A stretch of DNA of 64,000 bases from Sipunculus nudus (lineage: Eukaryota; Annelida; Sipuncula; Golfingiida; Sipunculidae), in the NCBI GenBank assembly GCA_026874595.1, contig CM049306.1, forward strand, positions 103,617,142 through 103,681,141, read 5' to 3'. A program made the position numbers and the translations under genes. Below, one piece after another: positions 1-13,238 of this stretch (within the stretch, counting starts at the first letter, position 1; each line of letters begins with the position of its first letter). The notes under the pieces are model-generated. The model was not told where the DNA came from. It saw nothing but the letters and a program-made list of their open reading frames with translations, and did not search any database.

Positions 1-2700
1 TTTTTATTTGGTCTTCGATTTTGTGGACATATACATCAAAATATTTCAGGTCAATTAGCAATAACCCTTTTAGGTCTTAATATATTAGAACATTTATATC
101 ATTAGTTTTTATTATTATTATATGTTCAAAATGATTCAAGGGAAGGCTTTCATTATTATTAAAGACAAATAACACCTTCAGATTCAGAAGAAAAACTATT
201 CATAGTATTAGGGAAGCATCACAGTGAAAATCAAGTGCGTCTGGAGAGGAACATGGGACACCACATTCAATGAATATATAACAGTTACTATAAAATAGAC
301 TTAACAGGGGGTCATACATTACATGTGTATATGGTCACATAATCATAATTTTATCAAAAGGATTTCTAGGAGAGTCAAGAACTATGTATCAATGCACTAG
401 AATTTCTAAAATGTCAACATCATTTAAAAACCTCTGTTGGAAAAAGTTCAAAGAAAAAGCCCTTATATTTATTATTGTTTCAAGATATTTTATTAGTATC
501 GTAATAAATCGATTAATCAACAAAAACATAAAATACATTTGTATTATAATATTTATCAGTGACTTTTCCCCTACTATTTGCTGATACAATACAGTTTATT
601 TGAAGTGAATATGTCAAATATTAAGCGAGCTATAAGCGTTTACCAAGGCTACCTGTCCGCGTGTGCTGTGCGTGATGACGGGGTTGTCTTTAAATGTCCT
701 AAAAGGGAAGTGTATCCCAAAAATATCAATGTTAACATCCTAATTAATTCATTAATTGGACATACTTGGGGATCTAAAAATACTTGTGTCATAAAATCCC
801 ACAGAGATGCAAGGAGACCCTATCTATTCCATGAGCTACTTCCTTTGCGTATAGCATCCAACTATCTGTGGATATAGATAAGAATTTTATCCGCAGAATA
901 TTTTTATCAACATGGCCGGTGAAACCGGGGGGGGGGGGGGGGGGGGGGGGAGGGGGCACGTATATATGTGTATATACTGGTCTACTCTTGCGCCCCCCCC
1001 CCCAATGAAAATTTGGTTTCGCCGCCAATGATCAATGTAGATGTTCACCAAAATAGGTAGATGTACTGGGGGAATATTTGAATGTGCTTAATCTGAATAC
1101 AATGTATAATCAAGTATAATTGGCTATACATTGGTAATATATGCTACACGCACACTGAGTCACTGAACAGGTCCACTTTTTAGCTGTTAGCATTAAGACT
1201 TTCCCCGGTAAGTGTTTGTACAGACAGCTTGTTAAAGATACAACCAGTGAAGATATTATTGCAGCTTCACATTTAGCATCTAGAGGATTAAACGCGTTCT
1301 GAAGTACCGTAAATCTGAAATCATTTGATCTCAATTAGAAGTCCAGTGTAAGCAAAGTTATTACACATGTATTAATGAAGTTTACCGAAACATATATGTT
1401 TAACCTCTAAACGTAGCATTTATAAATGACAATCAGGTCATATCTATTTATTCTAGTTTAACATTAATTGTCAAATATAAATACTCTAAAAGATTCAAAT
1501 GAGTCACTGCATGGTTGCTGTGCATTTAAACTTATCAGTTACAAACGTATTTGCCATTGAACCCAATCCTGTCTCAATCATAAATACATCTTGCATGCAT
1601 TATAAGACATCTCAAGAGAGTATAGCCCTGTTATATTGCAGTATATATGATTCATTTTAAATAACGTCACAACAATCAAAAAGAATAAAAGCATTAGACA
1701 TTTTCTGGCTGTTTATATTAACCTGATGGTATGACACTTGAAGAAAGAAACACAACCAGGGAAGATTAATCTACGCTCAGCAGCCCGTATACACTCTTGC
1801 TTGAAGGGTTGGTTCTGGAATTAAAAAAAAAAGGGGGGGTGGGGGGAGTCCAGCCCATTGAGACTAACGAGAAAGCTGTAAAAAGAGTCATCTCTGCATA
1901 TCTATAATAGGTTAAGGCCAAAAATATTTTGCTTAACCCCGTAATAAGAGGTTGCGGCGATCGAAAAGATCAAGATAAGCCTAATAAAATTTGTAGTATT
2001 GTCAATATGATAGGGGTTAGCAAGTTTACTACCTGCCTCTATCTCTCTCTCAAAGAAAATTTTATTGAAGATCGAATTTCAGACCCATCAGAAAAACAAC
2101 ATTATCTCAAGAACCATTCATGCAATTGCCGTGAATATTTTACTGTAGTTACCACCCGTAAAAAGATATGTGCTATCGAATTCAAGACCTATTGAAAACC
2201 AATATGGCCCAGGGCAGCGATTTACATATAGTTAGTTTAAATACGTATTCTTTCAGTGATAAAAAATTCTCCATCCGCGTTCACTTTAAAGTGATATAAG
2301 CTAGAAATCACCAGAATCCTGGAATACAAGGCGAATTGAAAAGGAAATGTTCAAATTTATTTGATAATTTAACTTCTTTTTATACACTCAAAGTTTTTAC
2401 ATGTATATGCAAATTCATCCAGTGGTGAAATAAAATACAATTTTATGTCAATAAAACAGCAATATTCGAACTGACTACACCGCACAGAGTGGTAATTTAT
2501 TCCGGCCTACATTTTTAGCCTGTATTCTCTCAATCCCGGTAGGAGCTTTATTCAGACCAGCTTCCCGGATTGAATCTACTTAGAACTCTAAAAACTTGCC
2601 TTCTTTTAATTTATAAATAATTTCCCCATCAAAGCGTTGCGCCAGTTACACTTCTTGTGGTGAGTTCATTTTCTTAAAAGCAAGACTCTTGAAGCAACAC
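1..2700. other. Gene-free AT-rich stretch
   Basis: No exon or recognisable element was found. It contains a 24-nt G run (927-950) followed by a 12-nt C run (992-1003), which could fold back on each other. Short open frames here, including a proline-rich one created by the G run, have no family features. Confidence 0.5.
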
Positions 2701-2712
2701 TTTCACTCAAAA

Positions 2713-3025
2713 AACAGGTTGGTTGAATCATCCTAAAAATTGGTTGAATTCAACCAATTTAATTGGTCAAAATATGTCCAAACAATTTATTGTTAAAAAC
2801 AACCAATTTATTTTGGTCGTAATCAAATAACAGGTGTTGGTGAAATCAACCTATATATTGGTCAGAGCAACCAACACAGCTGATCATTTAAACCAACAAA
2901 ATTGGTCAGTTTGACCAAAATAATTTGGTTATTCTCAACCAATGTACTTTGGTTGAGGTCAACCAAAACAAACTGGTTAAATCAGATAATAAATTGGTCA
3001 CATGAACCAATTCAAACTGGTCAGA
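2713..3025. repeat. Degenerate AACCAA/TTGGTT inverted-motif cluster
   Basis: At least a dozen copies of TTGGT(T) and its complement (A)ACCAA alternate over about 300 bp, spaced roughly 10-30 nt, with motifs such as TTGGTTGAATTCAACCAA (a near-perfect palindrome at about 2741-2758). Spacers differ, so this is not a simple tandem array. Confidence 0.7.
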
Positions 3026-4054
3026 CTAGTGGACACATTTATGTGTGCACTGCTACTTTCAGTCCACCCGAACCTGTGACCGCTCGCATACAAGTCGGAC
3101 GTTTTGCCCCTCAGCCAGTGAAGTTTGCATCTCTTGTGTTTGATTTGGAGCACTTTTGTGTCTGATGTTAAAACTGACAAATCGGTTTGGTCAGTGTCGA
3201 GTGTTCAAAGACCTTGCTTTATCGAGCCACTCTAGCTACATAGGCTATTTCATGAAGTTAGATAAACTGGCCCAATTAATTAGCTCGTTTATGCTTATTT
3301 TTCGTAACGGCGGAAAAAAATTGTTGCTATTATTAGACAATCGGTCTCGTAATGCTAGAATGAAATTAAAATCTGTTAAACTTTTACAGTTTCCGCTACA
3401 TGTATTAATGTTCATAAGCATGCATTTAAATAATTTTTATTCTTGTGTTCTTTTTACTTTTTTTATGATTAGGTGTGCTTTGCCCTCACGAATACGCATC
3501 AGGTGCCGGCTTTTTCGTGATTTATGCAGTAGCAAGCAGATCGAGTGGCTCGATATAAAACAAGGTCTCTTGATATATTTTATTCACAACGACAACACAT
3601 ACAGAACACAATAAAATGGATAAATATAAACACATATATCCATCAAAATTATATTCATAAAATCTGCAAGTATTAAAAAGCCATGAAAAAGGAACACTAA
3701 AAAGTAACTTTACATTTTATGAGGTATATTTATTTCCATAGTATATAGACCTTTAAAAAAACTAGCAGACCATTCATAAAATTTAGATAATATATCATAT
3801 TAAATTAATTTCAAAGTGCTAAGACTATTGAACATGAAAATACACATTTACATATGTCGATCAGTTTCATATATTAAAATTTGGCACTATACGAATTATA
3901 ATAAGAATTACAGTGATAATACTGTTTACATGTATAGTTTAAAACGATTGAGTGTTCATAAGTAAAATATGACTATAGAATAACTAAATGAACTAAGAGT
4001 AACAAAGACAGTCCTGTACCTGTGAGATCCATATTTGATATATTGTGACTAAGA
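3026..4054. other. Unassigned stretch
   Basis: It contains a 152-codon open frame (3156-3614, +) with no recognisable domain, no good splice context and low-complexity AT-rich codons towards its end. I do not call it a gene. The remainder is AT-rich with nothing recognised. Confidence 0.35.
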
Positions 4055-4800
4055 GTTTCAAAGATTAAAAATGACAAAGATTAAGAATTATGTAATAAAA
4101 ATTCCATTTTGCAGTTCCTTCATTTTCCCAAATAAGTTATCTTTGCAATTCTTCATATATAATATCTTACTGTTAGAGGTTTCAATAATAGATGGTAATT
4201 TATTCCATAATTTTATGCCATTGAATTTAAAACTATATATATATATTTACCCCCGAGTTTTGACTTGAGGTACAAAATAAACTTGATTATACTTTTGCCT
4301 GTGTTATATGTTTAACAGGTTCTATATCACAAAGGTGATGAACATATAGTATTATAAATTCAACCCAGTGGTAAAAAAGCGAACCATCCAACCATTTCAG
4401 CTTTTTAAAATCAACTACTCTTAAGCTTTTTCTATTTGAAAATAAATCTGACTAAACGTACCATTTTATTTTGAGCAGTCTGAAGTCAAATCTTCATTTT
4501 TTATGAAGTCCCCGTTACCACGTGTTTGCAAGCATATTAAAAAAGTCCCTGTAGAAGTGAAACCATAACAATTTCTTTCCCTGAAATTCAAATTTGCATG
4601 TTTCCTGTAAAGAAATTTTATTCCAGAATTTATTTTACTTATGACTGTGTTACCTATATGATATTTCCAGAAAGGGTCTGATCAAGTACTACCCCAAGAT
4701 ATTTAACATGTTCTTTAGACATAATGTCCGCAGTGTTACATTTAATGGTTAAATTGTTAGTTTTTCTTAGTATTCGGCTGGATGCAAATAAAATATTTTT
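4055..4800 (-). pseudogene. Decayed LINE, RT C-terminal region (minus strand)
   Basis: Reading the minus strand in shifting frames gives SKEHVKYLGVVLDQTLSGN, then KINSGIKFLYRKHANLNFRE, and near the end FKFNGIKLWNKLPSIIE. These are the typical KYLGVxLDxxLSG, N..LKFLYR and GxKLWNSLPxxI landmarks of Rex/CR1/Jockey-type RT C-termini. Many stops and frameshifts show great age. A TA-rich run near 4800 breaks it upstream. Confidence 0.7.
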
Positions 4801-5267
4801 TTTATATATATATATAGTCAGCCCTTAATTACTCGATTCGTTTTATCTAAAAAGTCATGTTCAGTACTGTATTTTAGTTGTGAAGGAGCTTAAATGATAT
4901 CACAGTAATATTGAAATGTGTTTTTCGTTATCTTTTGTTAAATTGTTTATTTGTCATTCAGATATGAAAAAAAAGTTAATTCGATGCCAATCAGAAACAG
5001 CTGAAGATTTTCCCTGTGGGCCTTCCATAGGCGAGCGCCACCGTGTGTCTGTGAAAGACACTACTCACGCACCACTGCTTCAATAACCATGCTCAAGCTA
5101 TCCGGACGAAGGCTATCCGGAGGGAATTCCATCCGGAGGTCACCGGAAGGTCATCAGGACTCAAGCTATCCGGAGACAGCCGTGACATCAGTATTTCAGC
5201 TGTAATAAATTCATAAATAAATAATGAAGATATATGAATTATAAATATTATTTAAATGGGTATTACC

Positions 5268-6770
5268 GGGTTCAAGCACTCAAACCAGGGTTCAAAATGG
5301 AACTTTACCTCCGCGTCTGTATTCATACAATGTGTTGCCCATGTGGAGGAGGATTTGTATCTCTTATAGCAGAGTCTGTTACAGCAAGCCATGCATATCA
5401 CTTGGAGAAAATTAAATTTTCTATGAACATTTTTGCATAGGTTTCTCAGGGGGTAAAGGCACCCGGCCCAAAACGGGGTTCAAAATGGGGCTATATATAC
5501 GGTTATACCTATATCTTAATTCATTATGTAAGTCATCTTGAGAGTTTTTATCTTTAATCTCAAGTCCAGGATCAATAAATTAAGAGATGCCTTAATCACC
5601 CGACTGCACTTGCCTGGGTTTCAACTGTCTGCAAGCAAATTTGCAATGGGCCCTGACCGGGCTCAGGGGCCTATAACAGGGTCCGAAATTGAGCTAAATC
5701 CCCTTTTAACTGATTACACATTGGCCAACCTGAGGGTATGTATTAAATCTAATCACAGAGTATGTGACAGTTATAGTTGCATGTTGCCTGACTAGGGGGG
5801 CCTTCAACTGTCTGCAAGTAAATTCGCAATGGGCCCTGGCCGGGCTCAGGTGTCCAAATCAGGGTCCGAAGTGTGGCTATACCTCTATCTAAACTGATTA
5901 AATTGGCCGACCTGAGGGTGTTTATCTCTAATCACAGAGTCTGTGACAGTTAGGGATGCAGGTCACCTGACTGGGCGGGCCTTCAACTGTCTGCAAGCAA
6001 ATTTGCAATGGGCCCTGACCGGGCTGGGGTGCCCGAATCAGGGTCCGAAATGTGGCTATAACCCCTTTTAACTGATTAAATTGTTCAACCTGAGGGTGTT
6101 TATCTCTAATCACAGAGTCTGTGACAGTTATAGATGTATGTCACCTGATCGGGCGGGCCTTCAACTGTCTGCAAGCAAATTTGCAATTCTCGCTGACCGG
6201 GCTCAGGTGCCCAAATCAGGGTCCGAAATGTGGCTAGTCCTCTATCTTAACTGATTAAATTTTCCAACCTGAGGGTATTTATCTCTAAACTCAAATCTGT
6301 GACAGTACGAGATGCATGTCACCCGACTGGGCGGGCCTTCAACTGTCTGCAAGCAAAGTTGCAATGGACCCTGACCAGGCTCAGGTGCCCAAATCAGGGT
6401 CCGAAATGTGGCTATACCCCCTTTTAACTGATTAAATTGGCCAACCTGAGGGTGTTTATCTCTAATCACAGAGTCTGTAACAGTATGAGATGCATGTCAC
6501 CTGACTGGGCGGGCCTACAACTGTCTGCAAGCAAATTAGCAATTAGCTCTGACCGGGTTTAGGGGAAAAAATCAGGGTTCGAAATGGGGCTATACCTCTA
6601 TCTTAAATCATTTTGTTGACCAGCATTGGTGTCTATCTCTAGCATCAGAGTCTGTGACAGTTAGAGATGCATGTCACTTGACTAGGCTCGGTTCCATCTG
6701 TCACTTAGCAAATTTGCTATGGGCACTGACCGGGTTCAGGGGCAAGTAAGGGTTCGGAATGGTCTGAATC
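5268..6770 (+). repeat. ~178-bp satellite array, left arm
   Basis: About eight monomers can be read. The landmark CTGTGACAGT recurs at 5941, 6119, 6297, (CTGTAACAGT) 6475 and 6652, giving a period of 177-178. Each unit has GGCCAACCTGAGGGTGTTTA, then AGAGATGCATGTCACCTGAC and CCCTGACCGGGCTCAGG. Monomers drift towards both ends of the array. Confidence 0.9.
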
Positions 6771-8490
6771 GTCCATCTTAAACAGTTAGTTTGGTCCATG
6801 ACACTAGACACTGATTCTTAACATAATGGGGGAGGTCAGTGCTGCTGGAGGTTCAGTGACAGTGTTACAAATTGATACTCAGCTCTGGTATGTAACCATT
6901 TTGACCCTCTCCCAGTAAGGGTATATGTGTTGAGAATAACAGTTACACACTGATGGTTGGCCCGTCTTGTCAAGTTATGATTAAGTTATCTATGATCTGA
7001 GGTGTTTGATGACTGGGAGGGATCAGGTTTGTTAAAGTATGCACATTTATCAAGAACCAGGCTACACACATTATGTGGGGGTGGGATAAAAGTACTTCTT
7101 ACTGGCACACAGAAAACTAATATAGCATACGTTTGCAACACCCATAGACAATGCTCGTGGATTTATGTCTGCTTGATGGCTGATACCAGTATATCCAGAG
7201 TCAGATTAATTGTAAAACTTCTTGGGCCGTCTGTGCCAAACCCCGGGGCCCTTTTTTAAAAGTTTTTTTTTTTTTTTGGGGGGGGGGGAGACGGGTGGCG
7301 TTGATTGGTGAATATTAAAGTATTATTATGACAAAATGTAAGGATTATTTATGTTTTGTCTTCCTTCAGTAATAAACATTCAAAAAATGTAATAGTGATA
7401 ACACACTTTTATTATAGGAAATCTGTAAAAATAAAAAGTTTACTATAATAAAAACACTCCATAATGACACTATGTTTCAAACAGATACTAAAATATTTTG
7501 ATATTAGTTATTATTATAAAATCTTCAATTATAGTCAGAATGGTTAATTGGCATAACCGAAACAAAAAAAAAACGGAAGTCCGTGGAAAAATAATACTCT
7601 AGACTGAACTTAAGTCATTCATCACTGTTGATGACAATATAATGTAAAGAATACTATATGCTAAATCCTAGTCTGCACGCTTCGACAGAATGCATTTCAA
7701 TACAATAATATGCAATCATGTCTTACCCTGGATATGAATACAAATTATGTGATAACGTTAACGTCCTGATGGTAATCAATGCATTCTTGTTCAAATGAAG
7801 TGCTTCCAGCCATCATGGTTTTGTTGATCTGGTCCGTCTTTAAAAAAATAATCAATACATCAGTCTTGCACTTCATTCATATTTGCAGTATTTTTAAAGA
7901 AATCACTGTTAACTAATTGCACACCATAAAATTATCTAAAATATATTGAACAGTTAAACAGGAGTTTTCCATACAGGTGTTCTTTGTGTTCAGTCAGTAA
8001 AAGCATTTTAAAACTACACAGCAGCTATCACACACGTTGCTTTATTTCAGTCAGTGCAGATATAACCCTTAGCTGAGACACTTGCCTCTCACCTTATGGT
8101 GACAGGGGTCAAATTGTGAATGATGTGGAGGGTACAGGGGTCTTGTACACAACACCTCTAAGGAGGGACTATATACTTAAGTTGTCAGTGAAAACTATCA
8201 ATCGTATTATTCGTTTGAAGCAGGTCCTTATAAAAGTCTATTGTGCTAAAGCATAGTTAGTATATGGACAGTCAATACATTTCATAGATCTGAATGTCCA
8301 TCAGTTAGGGGACACTGTATTTCCAAACTAGACCCTGGTAAAGAGGACACATTCTGGCATCTGACAGTCTCAACAGCCTGATGTAACTAATTTAGAAAGA
8401 CTATTTGAGTATTATCAGTGACGTCAATTTTTTTTCTTCAAGGGTGGAGGACAACTCGTAGAAATTGTAGGGTAATCAAAGTTTGGACAA

Positions 8491-8562
<72 letters not shown>

Positions 8563-9320
8563 TGTGACACCTTTCAAAGAATTTACAATGAAGTATAACA
8601 TTTAAAAAAAATAAGTTATTTAATATATTTCAAGGATAAGTTAATTATAAACCAGTTTTAGACATATAATATTTCATAGTAAATTCAGAAATGTTATCAG
8701 TCTATAATTCTAATTATTAATAAATTACAGAAATTTAACTGTCATCACCATGGCCAAAGAATTGGGCTTGTATGAAAAATGGTCAGAGTGGACAAGAGCA
8801 GATTGACATATATAAGCCGACCTATAATTATACTTTCATTCCTTCAATTCTACTTTCATAAGTGCAATGATCAAACACTGCTTGAAGTTTACAACACCAT
8901 GGATCGTAATAACGTAATAAGCCCCCCCCCCCCCCCCCCCCGGAATTTTTAGGCATCTCCCTTAGAATACAAGGATTGAGAATTTCTCATTATTTTATCA
9001 CCCCGCTTGATGAGTTTGATGCCGCGAAATTATGTCAGTGTTTCTCAAGCCCATACATATTGGTTAACAAAAGGATATTTTACCTGCAAAATAACACAAA
9101 AAAACCCCAGAATTATGAAAAAGGTCATATGTCAGCCTAAGACAGCAGCACGATCAAGTGAAGGAATCATCCATTCCCGTATTTACATTAAACACTGTCG
9201 ATTTCCGTTCTAAATATTTCCAATGAATCTGTACCGTAGCAGGAAATTTCAGCGCCCCGGCCAGTAATTCAACAGAGATGAACAACTCGTTGCTTTCGTC
9301 GGATATATATATATATATAT
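6771..9320. other. Centre between the two satellite arrays
   Basis: No gene was recognised. It holds a poly-T/poly-G run (7262-7288), a long TA microsatellite (8494-8556), a poly-C run (8922-8941) and a short TA run at 9301-9320 that abuts the right array. A transposase was looked for on both strands and not found. Confidence 0.5.
8494..8556. repeat. (TA)n microsatellite
   Basis: An uninterrupted TA run of about 62 bp, able to extrude as a cruciform. It lies in the centre of the inverted satellite structure. Confidence 0.95.
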
Positions 9321-12300
9321 AAGCACCCTCAGGTTGGCCAACAAAATGCGTTTAGATAGAAGAATAGCCTAGATTTGGACCTCTGAACCCGGTCAGGGCC
9401 CATTGCAAATTTCCAAACAGTCAGATGAAACCGAGCCCCGTGAGGCGACATGCATCTCTAACTGTCACAGACTCTCAGTGGCGTACCTAAAGGGCGGCAG
9501 GGGCGGTCCGCCCCGGGCGGCACGTTTTGGGGGGCGGCATTTCGGGGAATTAGTATAATGAGTGGCACAAGGAGTTCCACAAAAAGTACAAATTCGATCT
9601 TTTTGTCCCATGTTCAATTATCCTGGGATTATAAACTGGACTTTTAAACCTACCAAATGATTAGCGATCGATTTGCACATTTTTAGGGGCGGCATTTCTG
9701 GAATTTAGTTTAATCAGTGGCTTAAGGAGATCCACAAAAAAGTACAAATTTGGCCTTTTTGTCCCATGTTCAAGTTTTCCAGGGATTATAAACTGGACAG
9801 TGGAACCTACCAATTTATTAGCGAACGTTCTGCACCCTTTTTTTTTTAGGGGGGGGGGGCGCGGCATTTCTGGGATTTAGTATAATCAGTGGCAGAAGGG
9901 CAAATTGCAATTTTGTTTGCAGATAGTTAGAGCCCAGCCCAGCCAGGTTACAATTATTACTAACTGTCACAGACTCTGAAATTAGAGATAAACACCCTCG
10001 GTTTGGCAAATTTAATGAGTTAGGATAGAGGTTTTACCCCATTTCTAACCCAGATTTGGGTCCAAGAACCCGGTCAGGGCCCAGTGCAAATTTGCTTGTA
10101 AACAGCTGAAACCTCTCCCAGTCAGGCGACATGCATCTCTAACTGTCACAGACTCTGAGATTAGAGATAAACATCCTCAGGTAGGCCAATATTATGAGTT
10201 AAGATAAAGGTATAGCCACATTTTGAACCCTGATTTGGGCCCTTGAACCCAGTGAGGGCCCAGTAAAAATTTGCTTGTAGACAGCTGGAACCACTCTCAG
10301 TCAGACGACATGCACCTTTAACTGTCACAGACTCTGAGATTAGAGATAAGCAACCTCATGGTTGGATAACAAAAGGAGTTTAGATAGAAGAATAGCCCCA
10401 TTTCGAACCCTGATTTAAACCCCTGATAGCAGTCAGGGCCCATTGCAAATTTCCAAACAGTCAGATGAAACCTCTCCCAGTAAGGCGACATGCATCTCTA
10501 ACTGTCACAGACTCTGAGATTAGAGATAGACACTCTCAGGTTGGCCAATTCAATGAGTTAGGATAGAGGTTTTACCCCATTTCTAACCCTGATTTGGGCC
10601 CCTAAACCCGGTCAGGGCCCAGTGCAAATTTGCTTGTAGACAGCTGGAACCTCTCCCAGTCAGGCGACATGCATCTCTAACTGTCACAGACTCTGAGATT
10701 AGAAATAAACATCTTCAGGTATGCCAATATGATGAGTTAAGAAAGAGGTTTAGCCACATTTTGAACCCTGATTTGGTCTCTTCAACCCGGTGAAGGTCCA
10801 GTAAAAATTTGCTTGTAGACAGCTGGATCCGATCTCAGTCAGACAACATTCACCTTTAAATGTCACAGACTCTGAGATTAGAGATAAGCACACTCAGGTT
10901 GGCCAACAAAATGAATTTAGATAGAAGAATAGCCCCATTTCGAACCCTGATTTGGACCCCTGAACCCGGTCAGGGCCCATTGCAAATTTCCAAACAATCA
11001 GATGAAACCTCTCCCAGTCAGGCGACATGCATCTCTTACTGTCACAGACTCTGAGATTAGAGATAAACATCCTCAGGTAGGCCAATATAATGAGTTGAGA
11101 TAGAGGTATAGCCGCATTTTGAGCCCTGATTTGGGCCCTTGAACCCGGTGAGGGCCCAGTAAAAATTTGCTTGAGGACAGTTATAGACCCGCCCAGTCAG
11201 GTGGCATACATCTCTAACTGTCACAGACTCTGAGATTAGAGATAGACACCCTCAGGTTGGCCAACAAAATGAGTTTAGGTAGAGGTATAACCCCATTTCG
11301 TTCCCTGATTTTTGCCCCTGAACCCGGTCAGGGCCCATTGCAAATTTCATAACAGTCAGATGAAACTGAGCCCAGTCAGGCGACATGCATCTCTAACTGT
11401 CACAGACTCTGAGATTAAAGATAAACATCCTCAGGCCAATATAATGAGTTGAGTTAGAGGTATACCCGCATTTCGAGCCCTGGTTCGGGCCCCGTCAACC
11501 CGGTCAGGGCCCTGTGCAAATATCCTTGTAGATAACTGGAAGGTGACATGCATCTTTAACTGTCACAGACTCTGAGATTAGAGATATACACACCATCATG
11601 TTGACTAATATAATGAGTAAACATAGAGGTGTAACTCAATTTCTAACCCCGATTTGGGCACCTGAAACCTGCCGGGATTCATTACAAATTTGAGCCCAGT
11701 CAGGTTACATGCATCGCTGACTGTTACAGACTCTGATACTAGAGATAGACACCCTGAGGTTTGCCAACAAAATGAGTTTAGATAGAGGTATAGCCCAATT
11801 TCGAGCCCTGATTTGGGCCCCTGAACTCGGTCAGAGCCCATTGCAAATTTGCTCGTAGACAGTTAGAGCCCCGTCCAGTCAGGTGACATGTGCATCTTTA
11901 ACCATCAAAGACTCCGAGATTGGAGAAAAAAGCCCTCAGGTGGGACAACAAAATGAGTTTAAATAGAAGTATAGCCCCATTTCTAACCCTTTTTTGGTCC
12001 CTTATCCCGGTCAGAGGCCATTGCAATTTTGGTTGCAGACAGTTAGGGCCCCGCCAAGCCAGGTAACATGCATCTCTAACTGTCACAGACTCTGAAGTTG
12101 GAGATAAACACCCTCAGGTTGGCCAACAGAATGAATTATGATTGAGATACAGCCCAATTTCGAACCCTGATTTGGGCCCCTGATCCCAGTCAAGGCACAT
12201 TGCAAATTTGGTTCTGAATAGTTCGATCCCCGCCCAGTTAGGTGACATGCAACTGTAATTGTGACATTCTCCAAGATTAGAGATATCACCATGTTGCTGA

Positions 12301-12858
12301 ATTGAGAGAGAGGTATAGCCTCACTTGGAACCGTCGTTTGGGCCCCTGAACCCGGTCAGACACCAATGTTAATTTATTTTTTTAGATGGTGGGTATGCAT
12401 GGCTTGTTGTCACAGACTTTGTGATTAGAGATAAAAACCCTCAATTTGGCCAAAATAATGATTTAATATAAAGGCATAGCCCCATTTTGAATTCCCGTTT
12501 GTCTCAGGTTGGCCAATATAATGAATTAAGATTGTGGTATAACCCCACTTTGAACCGTGGTTTGGGCCCTTTGTCCCTGTCAGACACCAACGCAGAGAAA
12601 ACTCATACCGCTCCAAGTCTTGCTGTCACAGGCTCTGGGATAAGAGATACTTAAACCCTTCATTAAATTTGGCCTTCACCATATAGGAATATAGACGTAT
12701 AGCTACAAAACCCGGTTTTGGTCCTTAAACCCAATGAGAAACCCATGCAAATAATTTTTATAGATAATCCAAACCATTCAAAGGGGCTTGACATGCATGG
12801 CTTGGTGTCACAGCCTCTGAGATAAGAGGTTACAAACCCTCCATTTGGCCAGCGCAAT
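9321..12858 (-). repeat. ~179-bp satellite array, right arm (inverted)
   Basis: This is the reverse complement of the left-arm monomer. The landmark CTGTCACAG recurs at about 9964, 10143, 10322, 10502, 10681, 10860 (partial), 11039, 11219 and 11399, giving a period of 178-180. About 18-20 units are present, well kept in the middle and degenerate beyond about 12290. A foreign segment interrupts it at 9476-9897. Minus-strand open frames here are by-products of the repeat. Confidence 0.9.
9476..9897. mobile_element. GC-rich insertion inside the satellite
   Basis: Satellite sequence stops within the phrase CACAGACTCT and resumes near 9898. The insert begins CAGTGGCGTACCTAAAGG and holds GGGGCGGCATTT-type blocks at about 9530, 9688 and 9855. 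Between them ~160-bp subunits carry TTTTTGTCCCATGTTCAA. The CAGTGGCG start resembles hAT-type ends, but no matching end or duplication was established. Confidence 0.5.
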
Positions 12859-12947
12859 ATATCACGGAAAACGCTCTTTAATTAATTTATTATTGAAATA
12901 TCTGTTTTTTTCTTTTTATTAACGTCGGCGTTTATGAATACTTCATG

Positions 12948-12955
12948 TGACGTCA
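12948..12955. promoter_or_regulatory. CRE-like palindrome upstream of PQBP1
   Basis: A perfect TGACGTCA lies 284 nt before the PQBP1 ATG. It is the consensus CREB/ATF site. It lies in the outer flank of the inverted satellite structure, which has a degraded counterpart (GTGACATCA) near 5180, so it may belong to the repeat. The promoter role is inference. Confidence 0.3.
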
Positions 12956-13238
12956 TACTTCCATCATCAAGTCACATCAGGACACAGTCTCTGGTGCAGT
13001 TGGACCACACAAAAGTGTATGGGCATTGCCTGCGACGTCCATCCTGTTGGTAAGCATAGCGGTAGCGACCTCTGGTGGATATTGTGTTAACCAACTGGGT
13101 CCGGATATGTTACCTCCGGATGGCGCAACGTCCGGATAGCTTGAACTCGGTGCTTCAATATTGTGTTTACGGTCATTTTCCCATTACCGTAAGGCATCCC
13201 TTTACCTGTTTACAGAGCGACACTGACGATCAGAAAAC

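Larger units (their letters stand above)
5090..13150. mobile_element. ~8 kb foldback-like structure with satellite-filled inverted arms
   Basis: The left outer flank contains CAAGCTATCCGGACG (5094-5108) followed by further CTATCCGGAGG-type copies to 5177. The right outer flank carries the reverse complement CGTCCGGATAGCTTG (13130-13144) preceded by more TCCGGA copies. Inside them the same ~178-bp satellite runs in opposite orientation (arrays 5268-6770 and 9321-12858) around a 2.5 kb centre with no transposase frame. Long inverted arms made of tandem repeats are typical of Foldback/Galileo-type DNA transposons. That assignment is inference. Confidence 0.5.

Noticed and set aside
789-1028. Minus-strand proline-rich open frame
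   Set aside because: The prolines come from the G homopolymer; there is no family similarity or splice context.
3156-3614. 152-codon plus-strand open frame
   Set aside because: Longest frame in the left region, but no recognisable domain, and it overlaps the edge of repeat-rich DNA. Not enough support for a gene.
5928-6469. Repeated small minus-strand proteins in the satellite
   Set aside because: The frames recur with the ~178-bp monomer and are interrupted in other monomers, so they are repeat by-products.
5268-12858. Regular spacing suggesting a CRISPR-like array
   Set aside because: The whole ~178-bp unit is repeated, with no short constant repeat and variable spacer; the genome is eukaryotic.
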